Shown here one piece after another: positions 31,474-43,296 of a DNA stretch of 64,000 nt. The first letter of the stretch is position 1, and every line of letters starts with the position of its first letter. The notes beneath the pieces were generated by a model. The model saw nothing but the letters and a program-made list of their open reading frames with translations. It had not been told where the DNA came from and did no database searches. The stretch is from positions 153,194 to 217,193 of the forward strand of contig CACRXP010000625.1 in NCBI GenBank assembly GCA_902702965.1. The letters run 5' to 3'. The stretch comes from Spirometra erinaceieuropaei (lineage: Eukaryota > Platyhelminthes > Cestoda > Diphyllobothriidea > Diphyllobothriidae). The position numbers and the translations under genes were made by a program.

Positions 31474-34192
31474 CCTGCGTCATGGCGGGCTTTTGAATTT
31501 GAGCCGCCATTTTTGTAGCTCTCCATTCACGTGTGGATTTTTACTAATTGTACATTATTGTGCCTTTTCTCTTCGATATATTGAATTGTTTTGCATCCTT
31601 TGTTTGTCTGAGCTAAGATTATGAGGTCGTCTCTACAGTACGCTAGCACCCTTTTGAACGGAATTAAATTGTCAATTTCACTTACGAACGACCATGATGC
31701 AAACTGTTGTACTTTACGACCAATATGTCGTATTTGTGATCGTTCTGTGTTGACTTTGCCAAATATTCTTCAACAACGGCCTATGCATCGGAGAAAACAC
31801 CGTTGTGGCTGGCAATTCGCATTCAAACGTCAGCCGAATCACAAATTGTCAATTCCTGCCTTCTTGTCGACAAACTGTCGTTCTATTTTCAACAAAACCC
31901 ATGATTTGGAGCTACTTTTGTCGAAAAAAGAACACAGCAAAACTGATGTTGTTTGCCTTCAAGAGACGTGGCTTAATAGTGACATTGATTCTCAGCTTAT
32001 TACTCCCCCATCCTTCTACTGCTTTCGAACAGATAGAAAATCTTTATCTTGTGGCAGAGGTGGAGGCGTTGCCATTTTCGTTAATCAAAATTGGTGCAGA
32101 GACTGTAAGTCCCTTTTTTCTTACTCTGATGATTTAATAGATGTAATCGCTGTTTTATGTAAGCCCCGTTTGTTAAGTAATTTTAAAGGCATGATACTTG
32201 TTAGTATTTACATTCCCCCCTCTTCCTGTGAAGGCGCATTAACCCGTTTTTTCGACTTCCTCTCACAAAAACTTGCTTTATTATCCTGCGACTATCTTAC
32301 TCTCTTATGCGGCTATTTTGATCGCGTGAATTTACGTCCACTTACACTTTTAGGCTTCGATGATCTTGTCTCCTTTAATACTCGCGCAAATGCCCCTCTT
32401 GATCATATTCTGACTAACCATAGCAAGCTTTTTTGCGTTAAAAACAGGGCTCCATTGTCAGGTTCTGACCATTCCACTTTATTGTGCCTTCCAAAAATCT
32501 ATTCTACTTCAAAACGTGCACTGCTTGCCAAGCCTGAGAGAAAGGTTAAGGTTCGCAACACGTCCGCCCAAAACATTCTCATGCTTCAGACTTGCATTTC
32601 TCTTACTATCCCCACTTTCCTTGAACATTCTAATGTTGAATCCTGTTCTTCTAACCTGACAGCGTTTTTAAAGGAAATTTTCGATATTTGCTGCCCTTTT
32701 GATACTGTTATGGTACGACCGGATAGAATTACTTCCTCCTATCTGAAATCGTTAAGACGTAAAAAAGAACTCCTTTACAAGCTAGGCTTACGTGATAACC
32801 TTAAGGACGTTACCGTCTTAATAAAAACAGAGATTGACAGGCTAAATAGCCTGTTTGTCAGCCAACTTTTTTCCTCTTCTTACTCCCCCCCTTTCCCCCC
32901 TTCCTCAGCTGAGATTTGGAAAAATCTTAAGCGTCTCACTGGTCATCGCAACACGCTGGTGCATGTGGATGCAGACTTAGACTCCCTAAATAAAAATTTT
33001 ATATTTAGTCACAATGACTCCCATCTTCCCTTAGAAGACATTCCCCTATCACCGAGTGCATTCCAACCCGTGCCTTTGGCAACAGTAGAGAAACACCTTA
33101 AAAAGGTCCGTGGATCAACAGCTGCCGGACCGGATGGTGTCTCGCCTTTTCTTCTTAAATCTTGCAGTTCTCAGATAGCCCCTATTTTAACGCACCTAAT
33201 CAATATGTCTTTCATGGAGTCCAAGATTCCCGACGCCTGGCGTACAGTGAGAATCACTCCCATCCCTAAAAAGCCTGCTAACTTTGGTCCTAAATCTTTT
33301 CGCCCAATTGCCTGCTCCTCTGCAATACTAAAGCTTGCTGAAAGAGTTGCCCTAGATATCATAAAGCCTTTTTCTTCCAGTTTTTCCGACCCCTTACAAT
33401 TTGCATACAAAGCTAAACGGAGTACTTTAGATGCTGTCGCTCTTGTGGTCCACTCTGCTCTAAAAGCATTAGACAAGGGTTGCCGCGAGTATGCGTGNCC
33501 CTCCATATTGAGTCCCTATTTATTAAAGTTCGTAAACTTCTTTACTACATTCGTCGTTTACGTTCCTACCACACACCTCAACCCTTAGTCTGGCGATTCA
33601 TTGATGCCTGCATTCTTCCTCTTATCCTATACTGCTCTCCTGTCGTTTTTCCTGCTCTGTTAAAAAAGGATCTTTTAATTTTGAAACGAATCCTCCGCAT
33701 GCTCTCTTCTGCTGCTGGCGTTTCTCACATTTTTTTAGTTGACACAATCTTACAACGACACTTCAATGCGGTCAAGCAATTTGCTGGTCGAATTCTAGAT
33801 GACGTTGCCCATCCCCTACATTCCGATCTTATGTCTGCCAAGTCTTCCCGCCCGATGCGCCGCAACTTCCGTCTTATACCCTGTCGCACATCGGCTTATC
33901 GAGCCTCTGTATTGCCATTCCTAGCGCGATATCTTACGTGCGAAGAGACAGAAATACAGAAGCTCAGACTTGAACTATCCCCATAATAATCGTTTCTTTG
34001 ACTGTTGAATAATCTCTTAACTTATTTACTACCAGAAGCTCAGACTTGAACTATCCCCATAATAATCGTTTCTTTGACTGTTGAATAATCTCTTAACTTA
34101 TTTACTACCCACAGTGAATGGAGCCAATTTTTTGCTGAAAATTTTGAACTTACGATTTCAAAATAAAGCGCATTTCCTCTCTCCTCTCTCTC
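31474..34192 (+). mobile_element. CR1-type LINE 'E', broken by a missing RT core
   Basis: An open frame from 31621 to 33496 holds an endonuclease and the start of a reverse transcriptase. Endonuclease blocks are VVCLQETWLNSDID, FRTDRKS..GRGGGVAIFV and LSGSDHSTLLCL. The catalytic GDFN motif reads GYFD, so the nuclease is probably inactive. RT begins with GSTAAGPDGVSPFLL and RTVRITPIPKK. At 33498 a single N marks a jump from the early RT straight to the C-terminal domain (RRLRSYHTPQPLVWRFIDACILP, 33535-33986). The palm with the catalytic Asp pair is therefore absent, probably by assembly collapse. It ends in a CT-rich tail at 34192. Copy 2 lacks the insertion (near 50985). Confidence 0.8.
33957..34108 (+). 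repeat. Two tandem 76-bp units in the LINE 'E' 3' end
   Basis: CAGAAGCTCAGACTTGAACT begins at 33957 and again at 34033; the units are identical by eye. The first unit spans the stop codon of the C-terminal frame. Confidence 0.9.
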
Positions 34193-35030
34193 TCAAATCG
34201 CCTGGTCTGTGTGCCTAATCCGCTAAAGTTTTGAATGAACTCAGAGACCAACTGCCTTTACAATCCTCCAGGACCTTGTTCTGATATTATCATATCTATG
34301 GGTTAAATGCCCACCAGTGTCAATCTCCATGTCGTTATGAGAAATCTTCGAAATAAACCCCACTTTCCGGTTAGTGACGGCGACGAAATTAGTCGGTCCA
34401 ACCTCTCAAAGTCGCCTCCATCAAATTTTGACAGACATTCCCTACGTTATTTTACCTTGAACTAAGGTGCTGACAGCAGTCTAAATCCATCCACTCCGAC
34501 TGGCCCTAAGTCACCTAATTCTTCAACATTTATCCAGGCAAATACTGGTAACCCCATTAAAATGTTTGCTCGACGATCCATGAGTTCAGACCATGCGATA
34601 ACATGTTCTTTCCGCTGGATATTCATACCGCACTCTACGGTGTCGATTTTATGCCATTTTTTTCTGGCCCACCTTCGATACCAGATCCCACAAACTGGTT
34701 GACTAGATGATATACTGGTACTGCAATTCTTCAACTAGCACCATGACATACGCTATAACATGCATTTCTGTTACTATTTTTTTCGATGGTTTTTTTGTCT
34801 CCTGTAAAATTAATCCAATCATTTTTAAATTTTCATATGGAGTTTTTTTCACCCCTCGCTGATCATTTTTCTTAAGGGACTTTTAATTCAAAAACTATGT
34901 ATTGCACTTTGTACAGATTTTGCCAACCTCGTCTAAAATTCGCATGCAAATTTATTTTTACTTGCTTTGATGGGACCACGACGAATCTTTCATAAAAATT
35001 ATTATTATTATTGTTATTTCAATATCTCTT
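34193..35030 (+). repeat. LINE 3' tail family plus flank, copy 1
   Basis: Non-coding stretch shared with 50990-51832. Its right part is a recurrent LINE tail: CCTCGTCTAAAATTCGCATG, TTACTTGCTTTGATGGGACC and an ATT-rich end. Related tails occur at 36832-36990 (minus), 46440-46573 and 57215-57352. A 90-codon minus-strand frame (34462-34734) is conserved between copies but has no known motif. Confidence 0.65.
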
Positions 35031-35574
35031 CGCCCAATAAACATCATCTAAAGATTTCCAATTTTCCATCACTTTTCCGGATTTCACAGATTGAGCAGCC
35101 TGTAAAACTACAAAAAAGCGAAGAAAAGAGTCGCAGAAAGCAGTCTTGTAGAAGGAGACACGATCGCTGGGACAAGAGCTTTATTAGCCTGACGTTTTGG
35201 ATTCCTGATCGAACCCATCATCAGAGACAAAAGCAGATACGTGTGGTTCATGCACAAGAGGCTGCAGTATTTATAGAATGCAGTCGCCATGCTATCGCAT
35301 ACCTACAAATGTTCACAGCTCCCACTTCATCAGGGATCGTTGCACGTGGTGTGACGACTGTTTGATGGCCGATAGTTGCGCCGGCAATTGCTGAAATCTC
35401 ATCAAGTGCGTTGGATGTGGGTGTAATGACAAAGCGTTGTCCCCAAAGTATGACCATTTCCGCGATTCCAGCTCAACTTCCTCAACCGAATTATTAACAC
35501 ACCTTAATTCCTACGACTAAACTGATTTCTTCCTTACTTCGGATGTAAATGTTTGCACTGCAAAACTGTACGAA
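35031..35574. other. Unidentified block sequence, copy 1
   Basis: Shared with 51833-52383. A plus-strand frame contains WDKSFISLTF and PTSSGIV but no family I can name. It may be the 5' region of LINE 'C' or an older repeat. Confidence 0.45.
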
Positions 35575-36462
35575 ATTTTGGATCCGCCTATTTCTCGTTT
35601 TGTCCCCCATAAGAAAATTATTAATGTTGGTGATGAGGTTTTATTACCCTTACCCTTTTGTCGCAGATTGTGCAGACTTTCTCGTCTATTCCATCTTCAA
35701 AACGACGTTTCTGTCCTGCCCTTGATTTGTGATATTTTGGAGCGGGCTAAGAGATTGTCTGAAGAATAACAGCTAGCCGAGGAGATCCAGTTTACCGAAA
35801 ACCATTCGTTAAATGTCTCGAAACCTTTCTCTAGGAAAATAGGAACTTACAGAAAGACGCAGCATCCTGTCTTCCGAGACGCTCTAGGAACTCCCAAAGT
35901 TGATGTCCAGTTAACCGCTGATAGCTTCAATGATTTCCTGTCCAAAACGTTCATTGAAGACTCGACCACTCCGCTTCCGACCATCCAGCCATTGACTGGG
36001 GCAGTCCTAGAAACTGTAACTTTCACTCTGTGGTATGTGACTGTTGCGATTCGCCTTTTTCGTCAATCTTATAGTCCAGGCCCTGATGGTCTCCCTGTAA
36101 GCATTTTAAAAGCCGATGCAAACACGATCTTCCCATCCCTCTTATGCAAGATATTTAATCTTGCTCTTGAAAGTGAAACTTATCCTAACTTGTGGAAGGA
36201 ATCACACATTTTGCCCATCCCTAAGCACGGCAAATCTACATCATTTGATGACTTTCGGCCAATAAATACCCTCCCCGCAGTTTCGAAGATCTTAGAGGCA
36301 TTGATCAAAGAGAAGGTGATGTGTCAATTAACACAGAATAACCTACTGAGTGCTGCATAGCATAGAATCCTCAAAGCTCGATCTTGTGACACCTGTCAAC
36401 TCTCTTTCTTCGACTATGTTCTCCAATCTAGGGACAATGGTTTTGCACTTTACACTGTATAT
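35575..36462 (+). pseudogene. LINE 'C', copy 1, 5' part (interrupted)
   Basis: Truncated LINE starting in the region between endonuclease and RT (PPISRFVPHKK, VLPLICDILERAKRL). RT begins at SYSPGPDGLPVSILKA and continues with PIPKHGKSTSFDDFRPI to a stop at 36360. The reading breaks off at 36462, where LINE 'B' is inserted, and resumes at 41834. The uninterrupted sequence is present in copy 2 at 53265-53280. Confidence 0.85.
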
Positions 36463-36831
36463 TTTCAGTCAGTCAGTCAGTCAGTGTATTTGAGGGAAAT
36501 AGGCTTACGCCTTTGAACTCCCTATTTGTACATAAAAAATCGATAAACAAGCAAAAATGTGAAGAAATTACAGCATTAAGTGAATGCATACACTGATTCA
36601 CATATGTCACTAGTCACATGGTTAAAAAGTCACATAGTCCGCTTGTTGCTGCAGCATGTATCTGTCAAGGCGACATTTAAATGTCTCCACAGATTGAGAC
36701 ATAACAACCGTCTCGGGCAGGTTATTCCACGGTTCCACGACACGGTTTGAGAAGAAATATTTTCTCACATTCAGTCTACCCTGTGGCACACGTAGCTTGA
36801 AGGGATGTCCCCGGAGGTGAGTTGTGGTAGA
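36463..36831 (-). mobile_element. LINE 'B' 3' end (separated from its body by LINE 'A')
   Basis: The minus strand encodes the C-terminal LRGHPFKLRVPQGRLNVRK, WNNLPETVV and FKCRLDRYM and ends in a CTGA-repeat tail, seen as CAGTCAGTCAG on the plus strand at 36463. It joins the body at 38994-41833 across the nested LINE 'A', restoring a continuous FQIAT...THLRG region. Confidence 0.85.
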
Positions 36832-38993
36832 TAGATAGATAGACAGATAGATAGATAATTTTTATTAAAGACCCGTCGGGGTCCCATCAAAGCAAGTTAA
36901 AATAAATTTGCATGCGAGTTTTAGACGAGGTAGGCCGAATCTTTACAAAATGCAATTCCTAGTTTCTAAATTAGAAGTCCATTGAGAAACATGATGATTG
37001 AGGGGTGAAAAAAAACTCCCAAGAAAAAGTTAAAAATGATTGGATTAATTTTACAGGAGAAAAAACCCCTCTTTAAAAATAATAACAGGAAAAAGCGAGC
37101 AGGACTGGCCTGTAGGTGGCGGTATATAACGGAATGTTGACGGTCATCGTCAGAGTATCAATAAATGTCCGCCTTGATGGGTACGAATGTGGGTCAGACA
37201 GGACTGGCTTGCATATGGCATTGTATACGGGATTCACAATTGAGATCGGCTGGGCCTGATTGGTACGCCGCGTCAAAGAGGCCAGACGAGAGGAACCGAG
37301 ATGCGATCGGCCACAGCACGTTTCGAGCTCACGCGAGCAGTGAGGAAGGGAGGTACGACCGAACTACTAGTAAACAGTGAAGACTGAGGGTTCCGCCGTG
37401 AGTGTCGACAGACCGCATGAGGTCGGAATGCGGGGGATGACATCAAAAACCGCGAAAATTGTCGCTATGGGGGGGAGGATAGCGATTGATTTAGAAACCA
37501 ATTCAAAACAGGGGTTTCTAATGATATAATTAAGAGTTACCACTTAATCTACCAATAAATCCCTGGAGGACCCTTCTCGAAGTCAAGAATCTGAGTGTTC
37601 GGGAATGAGACCGTTAACAGTGCCTTTATGCTTTCCGGTGTAAGATGGTTGCGTAATTTCGACTTGAATATCAGTAAACTAGGCGATAATCTAATTTCAG
37701 GGGGAAGATTATTCAAAGGAAGGCATATTTGGAAGCAAAGAAGAGGGAGCGCTTAGATGTAGTACAAAGAGGCGGCGGAATCACCATGCAGGAGTTACGC
37801 GTGGCATAAGACCGATCTCTCGGAGTGAGAGTGTCAATGTGCGGAAGACTGGAGCTAGAGTTGATGCGAAAAAGGAAGCAAAGGCCAGCTTCAAGTCTTC
37901 TAACCCACAAAAACTTCATGTTCGCCAGCTGACATCTCTGAGTATAAGAAATACTGGACGAAGCTTGAGAGAACAGTTTCCGAGTGAAAACCCTCTGAAC
38001 ATTTTCGATTTTATTACGGTCGCAGGCGCTCATTAAACCGAAGAAAGGACAGCAATATTCGAGGACCGGAAGAACAAACATTTGATAAAGTCTTAGCTTC
38101 ATTTCCGGAAGGAAAAAATTATGCGATATGAATCCACATATCTGCGCGGCTTTGGCAGAGATTCTATCTGCATGAGGTGATAAAGCAAGTTTATTTGTAT
38201 AACTTAGACCTAGGTCCTTTATGGTGAGGCATTCTGAGAGTGGGTTATTCTGAAAAATTATGGGACCAGGAAGTTTGGCAGGACCAAAAGACATGAAACT
38301 ACACTTGGTTGATGAAAACTCCATCTGCCATGTCGAACCCCATCTGCTTAAGCGTAGTAAATCGGCATTAATTTTTTCAACGCAAACATTTGCGGTGTCC
38401 TTAGAGTATGAGTAAACGCACTTGAGTTCATCGGCATAAGTAAAAGTTTGCGAATTTCCGAGTTCAGTCGAAATATCATTGATGTACAGAAGAAAGAGTA
38501 GCGGACCCAGAACCGTGCCTTGAAGTACGCCACTCGTGATCGAGTGGGGTGTCGAGTAGCTATTACCGACCATGACTTTCTGCTATCGGTTGGACAGATA
38601 TGACCTGATGAAATCGAGTAGAGGCGGCCGGATGCCGAGGGCTTCCAATTTTACTAAAAGACGTCTATGGGGCACCTTGTCAAAGGCTTTGCTAAGATCA
38701 AAGTAAATAACTACCACTGACTGCCGCTCATTACGAAGAGAAGTGATTAGATTAAGAAAAGCCAAGTGGCATGTTTCGCAGGATCGTTCAGGTAAAAACC
38801 CATGCTGACTAGAGCTCAGAAGCCGATTAGCTAGACAGAAGTCAAGAATTTCATTGAAAATAATCTTTTCAAGAAGTTTTGCTAGAGACGGCGTTTTGTG
38901 CACGCCCCGATAGTTATTAACATCGGACCGAGATCCTGACTTGAAAACGGGAATGATAATTGACGTTTTCCATGTTTCAAGAAAGAATCCTTT
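36832..38993 (-). mobile_element. 5'-truncated LINE 'A' nested inside LINE 'B'
   Basis: Runs right to left from ETWKTSIIIPVFKSGSR (RT start) through HGFLPERSC, YFDLSKAFDKVPH and GTVLGPLLFLLYIND to a C terminus at 37713. A single in-frame TAG near 38590 splits the frame. The catalytic box reads YADE instead of YADD, so the enzyme is probably dead. The endonuclease is missing (5' truncation). The 3' UTR of about 870 bp carries the shared LINE tail and ends in TAGA repeats (AGATAGATAG at 36832). The flanks on both sides rejoin the LINE 'B' reading. Confidence 0.85.
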
Positions 38994-41833
38994 TGAAACG
39001 GTGGCGATTTGGAAAAATTCATCGCACCTAAGGGCACAATCCAAGCAGCGCACGATACGGAAAGTTTGTATCATGTCTCCGCGCAACTGCCTATAACTCA
39101 GAGGATAGAGATTAAGGTTAGTTAAGCGGATCTCGTATGGCAGTGCACTTTGACCTCTTACTAATTTTGTGGCTCGCCTCTGCACCCTTTCGAGCAGATC
39201 GTAGTCCTGGTGCGTCCACGGTCTCCAGGCCTGAATTGCATATTCGAGATGGGGCCTTATAAACGTGCCGAAGACTTTGGTGAAGCAGTCTTCATCGAAA
39301 ACTACGAATGCCCGCTTGATGACATATAGCATTGAGGTTGCGGCCTTGGCCGCCTTACAGCATTGTGTAGAAGGCTTTAGGCTGTCTGCAACCCAAACTC
39401 CGAGATCTTTCTGAGTTTCTGCTTCTCGGAGTGACATTCCGTTCAGATGGTATTGCCGCGTACTAGGGCTCTGATTTCCAAGGCGCAGAATGGTGCATTT
39501 GTTCAAATTGAAGGACAAGAGCCATCTGCGGGACCACTCGTCCAACCGACAAAGATTTTCTTGGAAGTTGGTCTCATCGGCAGCATTATGGATGACCTTC
39601 CAGATTTTTATGTCATCCGCAAACATGGCACAATCACAGTCCAACCCATCTACGCAATCATTGATGAACAAGAGAAAGAGAGGTGGTCCGAGCACCGAGC
39701 CTTGTGGGACCCCACTCTCTATGAATGTGCACCTTGATTGCTGTTGTTCTACGCAGACAATTTGGGAGCGGCCGACAAGGAAATTTTCGATCCATTTGAG
39801 AAGTTTGCCACCGATGCCCATAATTCTCAACTTGTGTAGGAGACGATGGTGCGGAACACTGTCAAACGCCTTCCGAAAATCAATATAGGCAACATGCACG
39901 GTGTGTTTTGCGTCCAGTGCTCGTGTCCAACTTTGCATTGTGTATAGCAAGTTCGTAACACATGATCTTCCCCTACGGAAACCATATTGTGTATTGGACA
40001 AGAGGTTGTGGGTTTCCAAGTAAGCCATCAACTCCTTTTTGATTGTTTTCTCCATCACTTTGCAGCAGATTGATGTCAGACTGACGGGTCTGTAGTTTGT
40101 CGCCAGAGCACGACTACCGCTTTTGTAAAGGGGTGTAATGTGGGCCGTCTTCCAGTCTGTGGGAAGAATTCCAGCATCAAACGATTTTTGGCACAGAAAG
40201 GATAGTGGCTTGGCCCTTCCAGTCTGTGGGAAGAATTCCAGCATCAAACGATTTTTGGCACAGAAAGGATAGTGGCTTGGCCAGCTGTTGGGCAAGCTCA
40301 AAGAGCAGCTTTGCTGGGATCTCGTCCGGACCGGGAGATTTACATTCCTTCAAGCTTTTCAGTTCTTCCAAAATCGCATCTTCTCGAAACACAATATTTT
40401 CAATAGTGGGATCTCTCATGTTCTCAGAATTAGATGGGGTAAAGTCCGCTTCTCTTGTGAAAACAGATCGGAAAAATTGAGAAAAGTGCTCAGCCTTATT
40501 TGTACTGTCCGATATCTCCAAGCCGTCATCACCCCTCATAACAGGAATGGGATTCCTGTTACGTGTGCTTTTCCGCAAATAGCTGTAGAGCAATTTCGGA
40601 TTTTTAACGGCTCGGTGGAGCAAATTACTCTCAAAATCCCGTCGCCTCCTGAAAATCAGACTTTTCACCTTATTTCTTTGAATTTTTTATTCTGTAAACG
40701 CTGCATTATTGTTGTTCTCGCGAAATTTTTTCCATAACCTACCTTTCTTGTTTATCTCCCTTTTGAGTTCTCGTGTAAGCCACTGAGGGCGGTTGGATGT
40801 CCTAGGCTTTGATAAGGGACAGTGGTTCTTCATTAGATGCAGTAAATGACCCTTGAATAAATTCCAGTCCTCGTTAACGTTTCCGGAGAAGAGAACATCC
40901 CAGTCTATTTGTGATGCCTCAGCTCTCATTTGGCGAAAGTCCCCTTTCCATATATTTGGCCTCGTATTGTCTTTTGTACACGGTTAAGAATACAGCAAGT
41001 ACTCGCATAAAAGCACTGCATGATCACTTCGACCGAGCGGGGGTAGGTAGTACACCTCGTCTATACTGTCAGGATCTTTGGTAAAAACGAGGTCCAGACA
41101 ACTGGCCTGTTGCCCTCCTCGAGCTCTAGTTGGAAACAGGACATGTTGCGTGAGTAGAGCTTCTAGAGTTGTCTTTAGTAGATGGTAATCGAAGGTATTC
41201 ATCGAGCATTTCGCATGCATATCGCTCCATTGAATGCATGGTGCATTAAAATCTCCCATGATAACAACGTCTGGTCGGCTGGCGATCTCTTTTATGCTTT
41301 TCAGTAGACAAGTATCTGGGTCGGGATCCGCCTGCGGGGGCCGGTAGATAGTAAGGACTTTGAGGGACTGAGATCCCCGTGCCTTTATAGTCAGCCAAAT
41401 TGCCTCTGTGTCGTTAGAAATCTTGTCGGTCCTCTCACACACTGCCAAGTTGCTCTTGACATACATGGCAACTCCTCCACTCCGGCGGCCTCTCCTGTCT
41501 GTCCTAAACAAATGGTATCCTGTTAATGCTACCTCGCAATCGCCAACGTCCTCTGACAGCCACGTTTCTGTTATTGCTATAACATCGGGAAGAGTATCGG
41601 CTACCTGTATTCTCAGTTCGTCAAGCTTGGAAAACAGACTCTGAGCATTGGTGTAAAAGAATTTTAGTTTGCAACATTCGACAGTGCTTCGTTCGGTTTG
41701 TCTCGGGTTTGCCAATATTATGTTGCTGACGCCATCATGATGACTGGCTGGTTCCAAAACAACATCGCGTTCCTCTGTATCACTCGTCCCCTAAAAATGG
41801 CCAAGTTGCTCTCTCCCGCTGCAAGTCTCCTCT
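38994..41833 (-). mobile_element. CR1-type LINE 'B' body, endonuclease and reverse transcriptase
   Basis: The endonuclease (41757-40984) keeps all key blocks: FFYTNAQSL, AITETWLSEDV, SGGVAMYVKS, TIYRPPQ, VVIMGDFNAP, LDLVFTKD and LGRSDHAVLL. A stop near 40984 and another near 40687 precede the RT. The RT has KSPGPDEIPAKLL, YRPVSLTSICCKVME, GFRRGRSC, IDFRKAFDSVPH, SGVPQGSVLGPPLF and the catalytic AMFADDIKIW near 39620. The thumb contains LEYAIQAWRPW. A 67-bp tandem duplication at 40149-40282 shifts the frame just before the RT. It inserted into LINE 'C' (plus strand) and later received LINE 'A'. Copy 2 lacks it. Confidence 0.85.
40149..40282. repeat. 67-bp tandem duplication in LINE 'B'
   Basis: CTTCCAGTCTGTGGGAAG starts at 40149 and again at 40216 with identical following sequence. 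The unit is not a multiple of three, so it breaks the RT frame. Confidence 0.9.
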
Positions 41834-43296
41834 TTCACTAAGGCTTTTGATCGTGTTGACTATGCTTTTCTTCTCTTGAAACTGTCCTCTTTCGGAATAG
41901 GTGGCAAACTTTTAAATTTTATATCCTCTTACCTGGGCACTCGTACACAACGCGTTAAGATTTCCAATACTACCTCCAACCCCGCATGTGTGAGGAGTAG
42001 AGTCATTCAGGGTAGTGTACTCGGCCCGCTTTTATTTTGCCTTTTCGTTAATGATGTACCCGATTGATTTCAGAATGGTAAGCCTTTCATGTATGCCGAT
42101 TATCTTAAAGTTGCATATCGATATAAGCCTGTAGATCGTGACATAGTGCTTGAGCTCCTGAATAGCGACCTACTGGCTTTCGCCCAGTGGTGCCGCACAT
42201 GGCGCCTTTCTCTTTCTTGGCATAAGGGCTCAGTCATGGTAGTTGGCGACGACCGCCAACCTCAATTAAGTATTGGCGGTCACGCCATAAATGTGCCTGG
42301 GGTTATTAAGGATCTGGGCGTATCATACCCCAAGAGTCTCAATCTCTCGGAGTACTGTGCCTTGATAGTCTCCAAAGCACGCAGAACGACCGGGTTTATC
42401 CTCCGAAACCTCAAAACTAGGGACATTAGAATGCGCCTTTTCAACATGTACGTTAGGCCTGGTCTGCAATACTGTTAGTTTTTATTTAGCCTCATGCGTG
42501 GTACTAAGCGGAAGAAAATAGAATCCGTTCAACACTTTTTTACCAAGAGAGTTTTAGCCGCCGAACACCGACATTTGTCTTACCAAGAACGTTGCCGGCT
42601 TACAGGCCTTGATCCTTTATGGTTCCGTAGATTTCAAAAGGGACTATTTTTGCTATTTAGGCTCTTATATAATCACACATTTAACCCACTCACCTCTTTA
42701 AGACACCATATCCACCCACGACGTAACAGTCACCGTGAGGTCTTCTTATTTCTGCCTCTGGCACGTAATGTTAAATATCGTCGGTTCTATTCTGTAAATG
42801 CAATTGCTATTTGGAATAAACTACCAATGAGTGTGAAAACTCTGCAAAATTATCCTTTGTTTAAGAGTACTATTACTCGATTTTTGCATTCAGAAAAGCT
42901 TCCTCGAATTTTGTGTGCTGAATCCACTGATCGACTCTACCGTAGCGATCGCGTTTGTGGTCTCTGAACACAATGGCCGGTCTCACCAGGGACAGTTTCT
43001 TTGGTCAACAGCGACAGATGTTCTTCGGTGCTTCTATTTGGACTAGCCCCAACTTCATGAAAGAAAGTGGCGACTGATATCCGATACCGTGCAGCCCCTC
43101 CCATCTTGACGATCAAAAGGTTGTAGCCAGCAGTTTTTTTCTCCTGAACCCTCCTAACCATAAAAACCATCAACTATATTTTCATTCCATTCCCACAGGA
43201 GTTTTTCAGTGCTGGCCCGATTTGTGTTTAACGCTTTCCGAAAATGCCTGTAAACTGGTATTAAATAAATTATTATTATTACTAGTAGTATTATTG
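41834..43296 (+). pseudogene. LINE 'C', copy 1, 3' part
   Basis: Resumes at TTTCACTAAGGCTTTTGATCG. It contains SVLGPLLFCLFVNDVPD followed by a TGA stop, and MYADYLKVAYRY, where the catalytic YADD has become YADY. The C terminus reads RTTGFILRNLKTRDIRMRLF and WNKLPMSVKTL. A 3' UTR with an ATT repeat ends near 43296. Copy 2 keeps YADD and lacks the TGA, so copy 1 has decayed more. Confidence 0.85.

Noticed and set aside
34462..34734. 90-codon minus-strand frame conserved at 51254-51526
   Set aside because: Conservation is explained by the block duplication; no motif, and it lies in a LINE 3' region.
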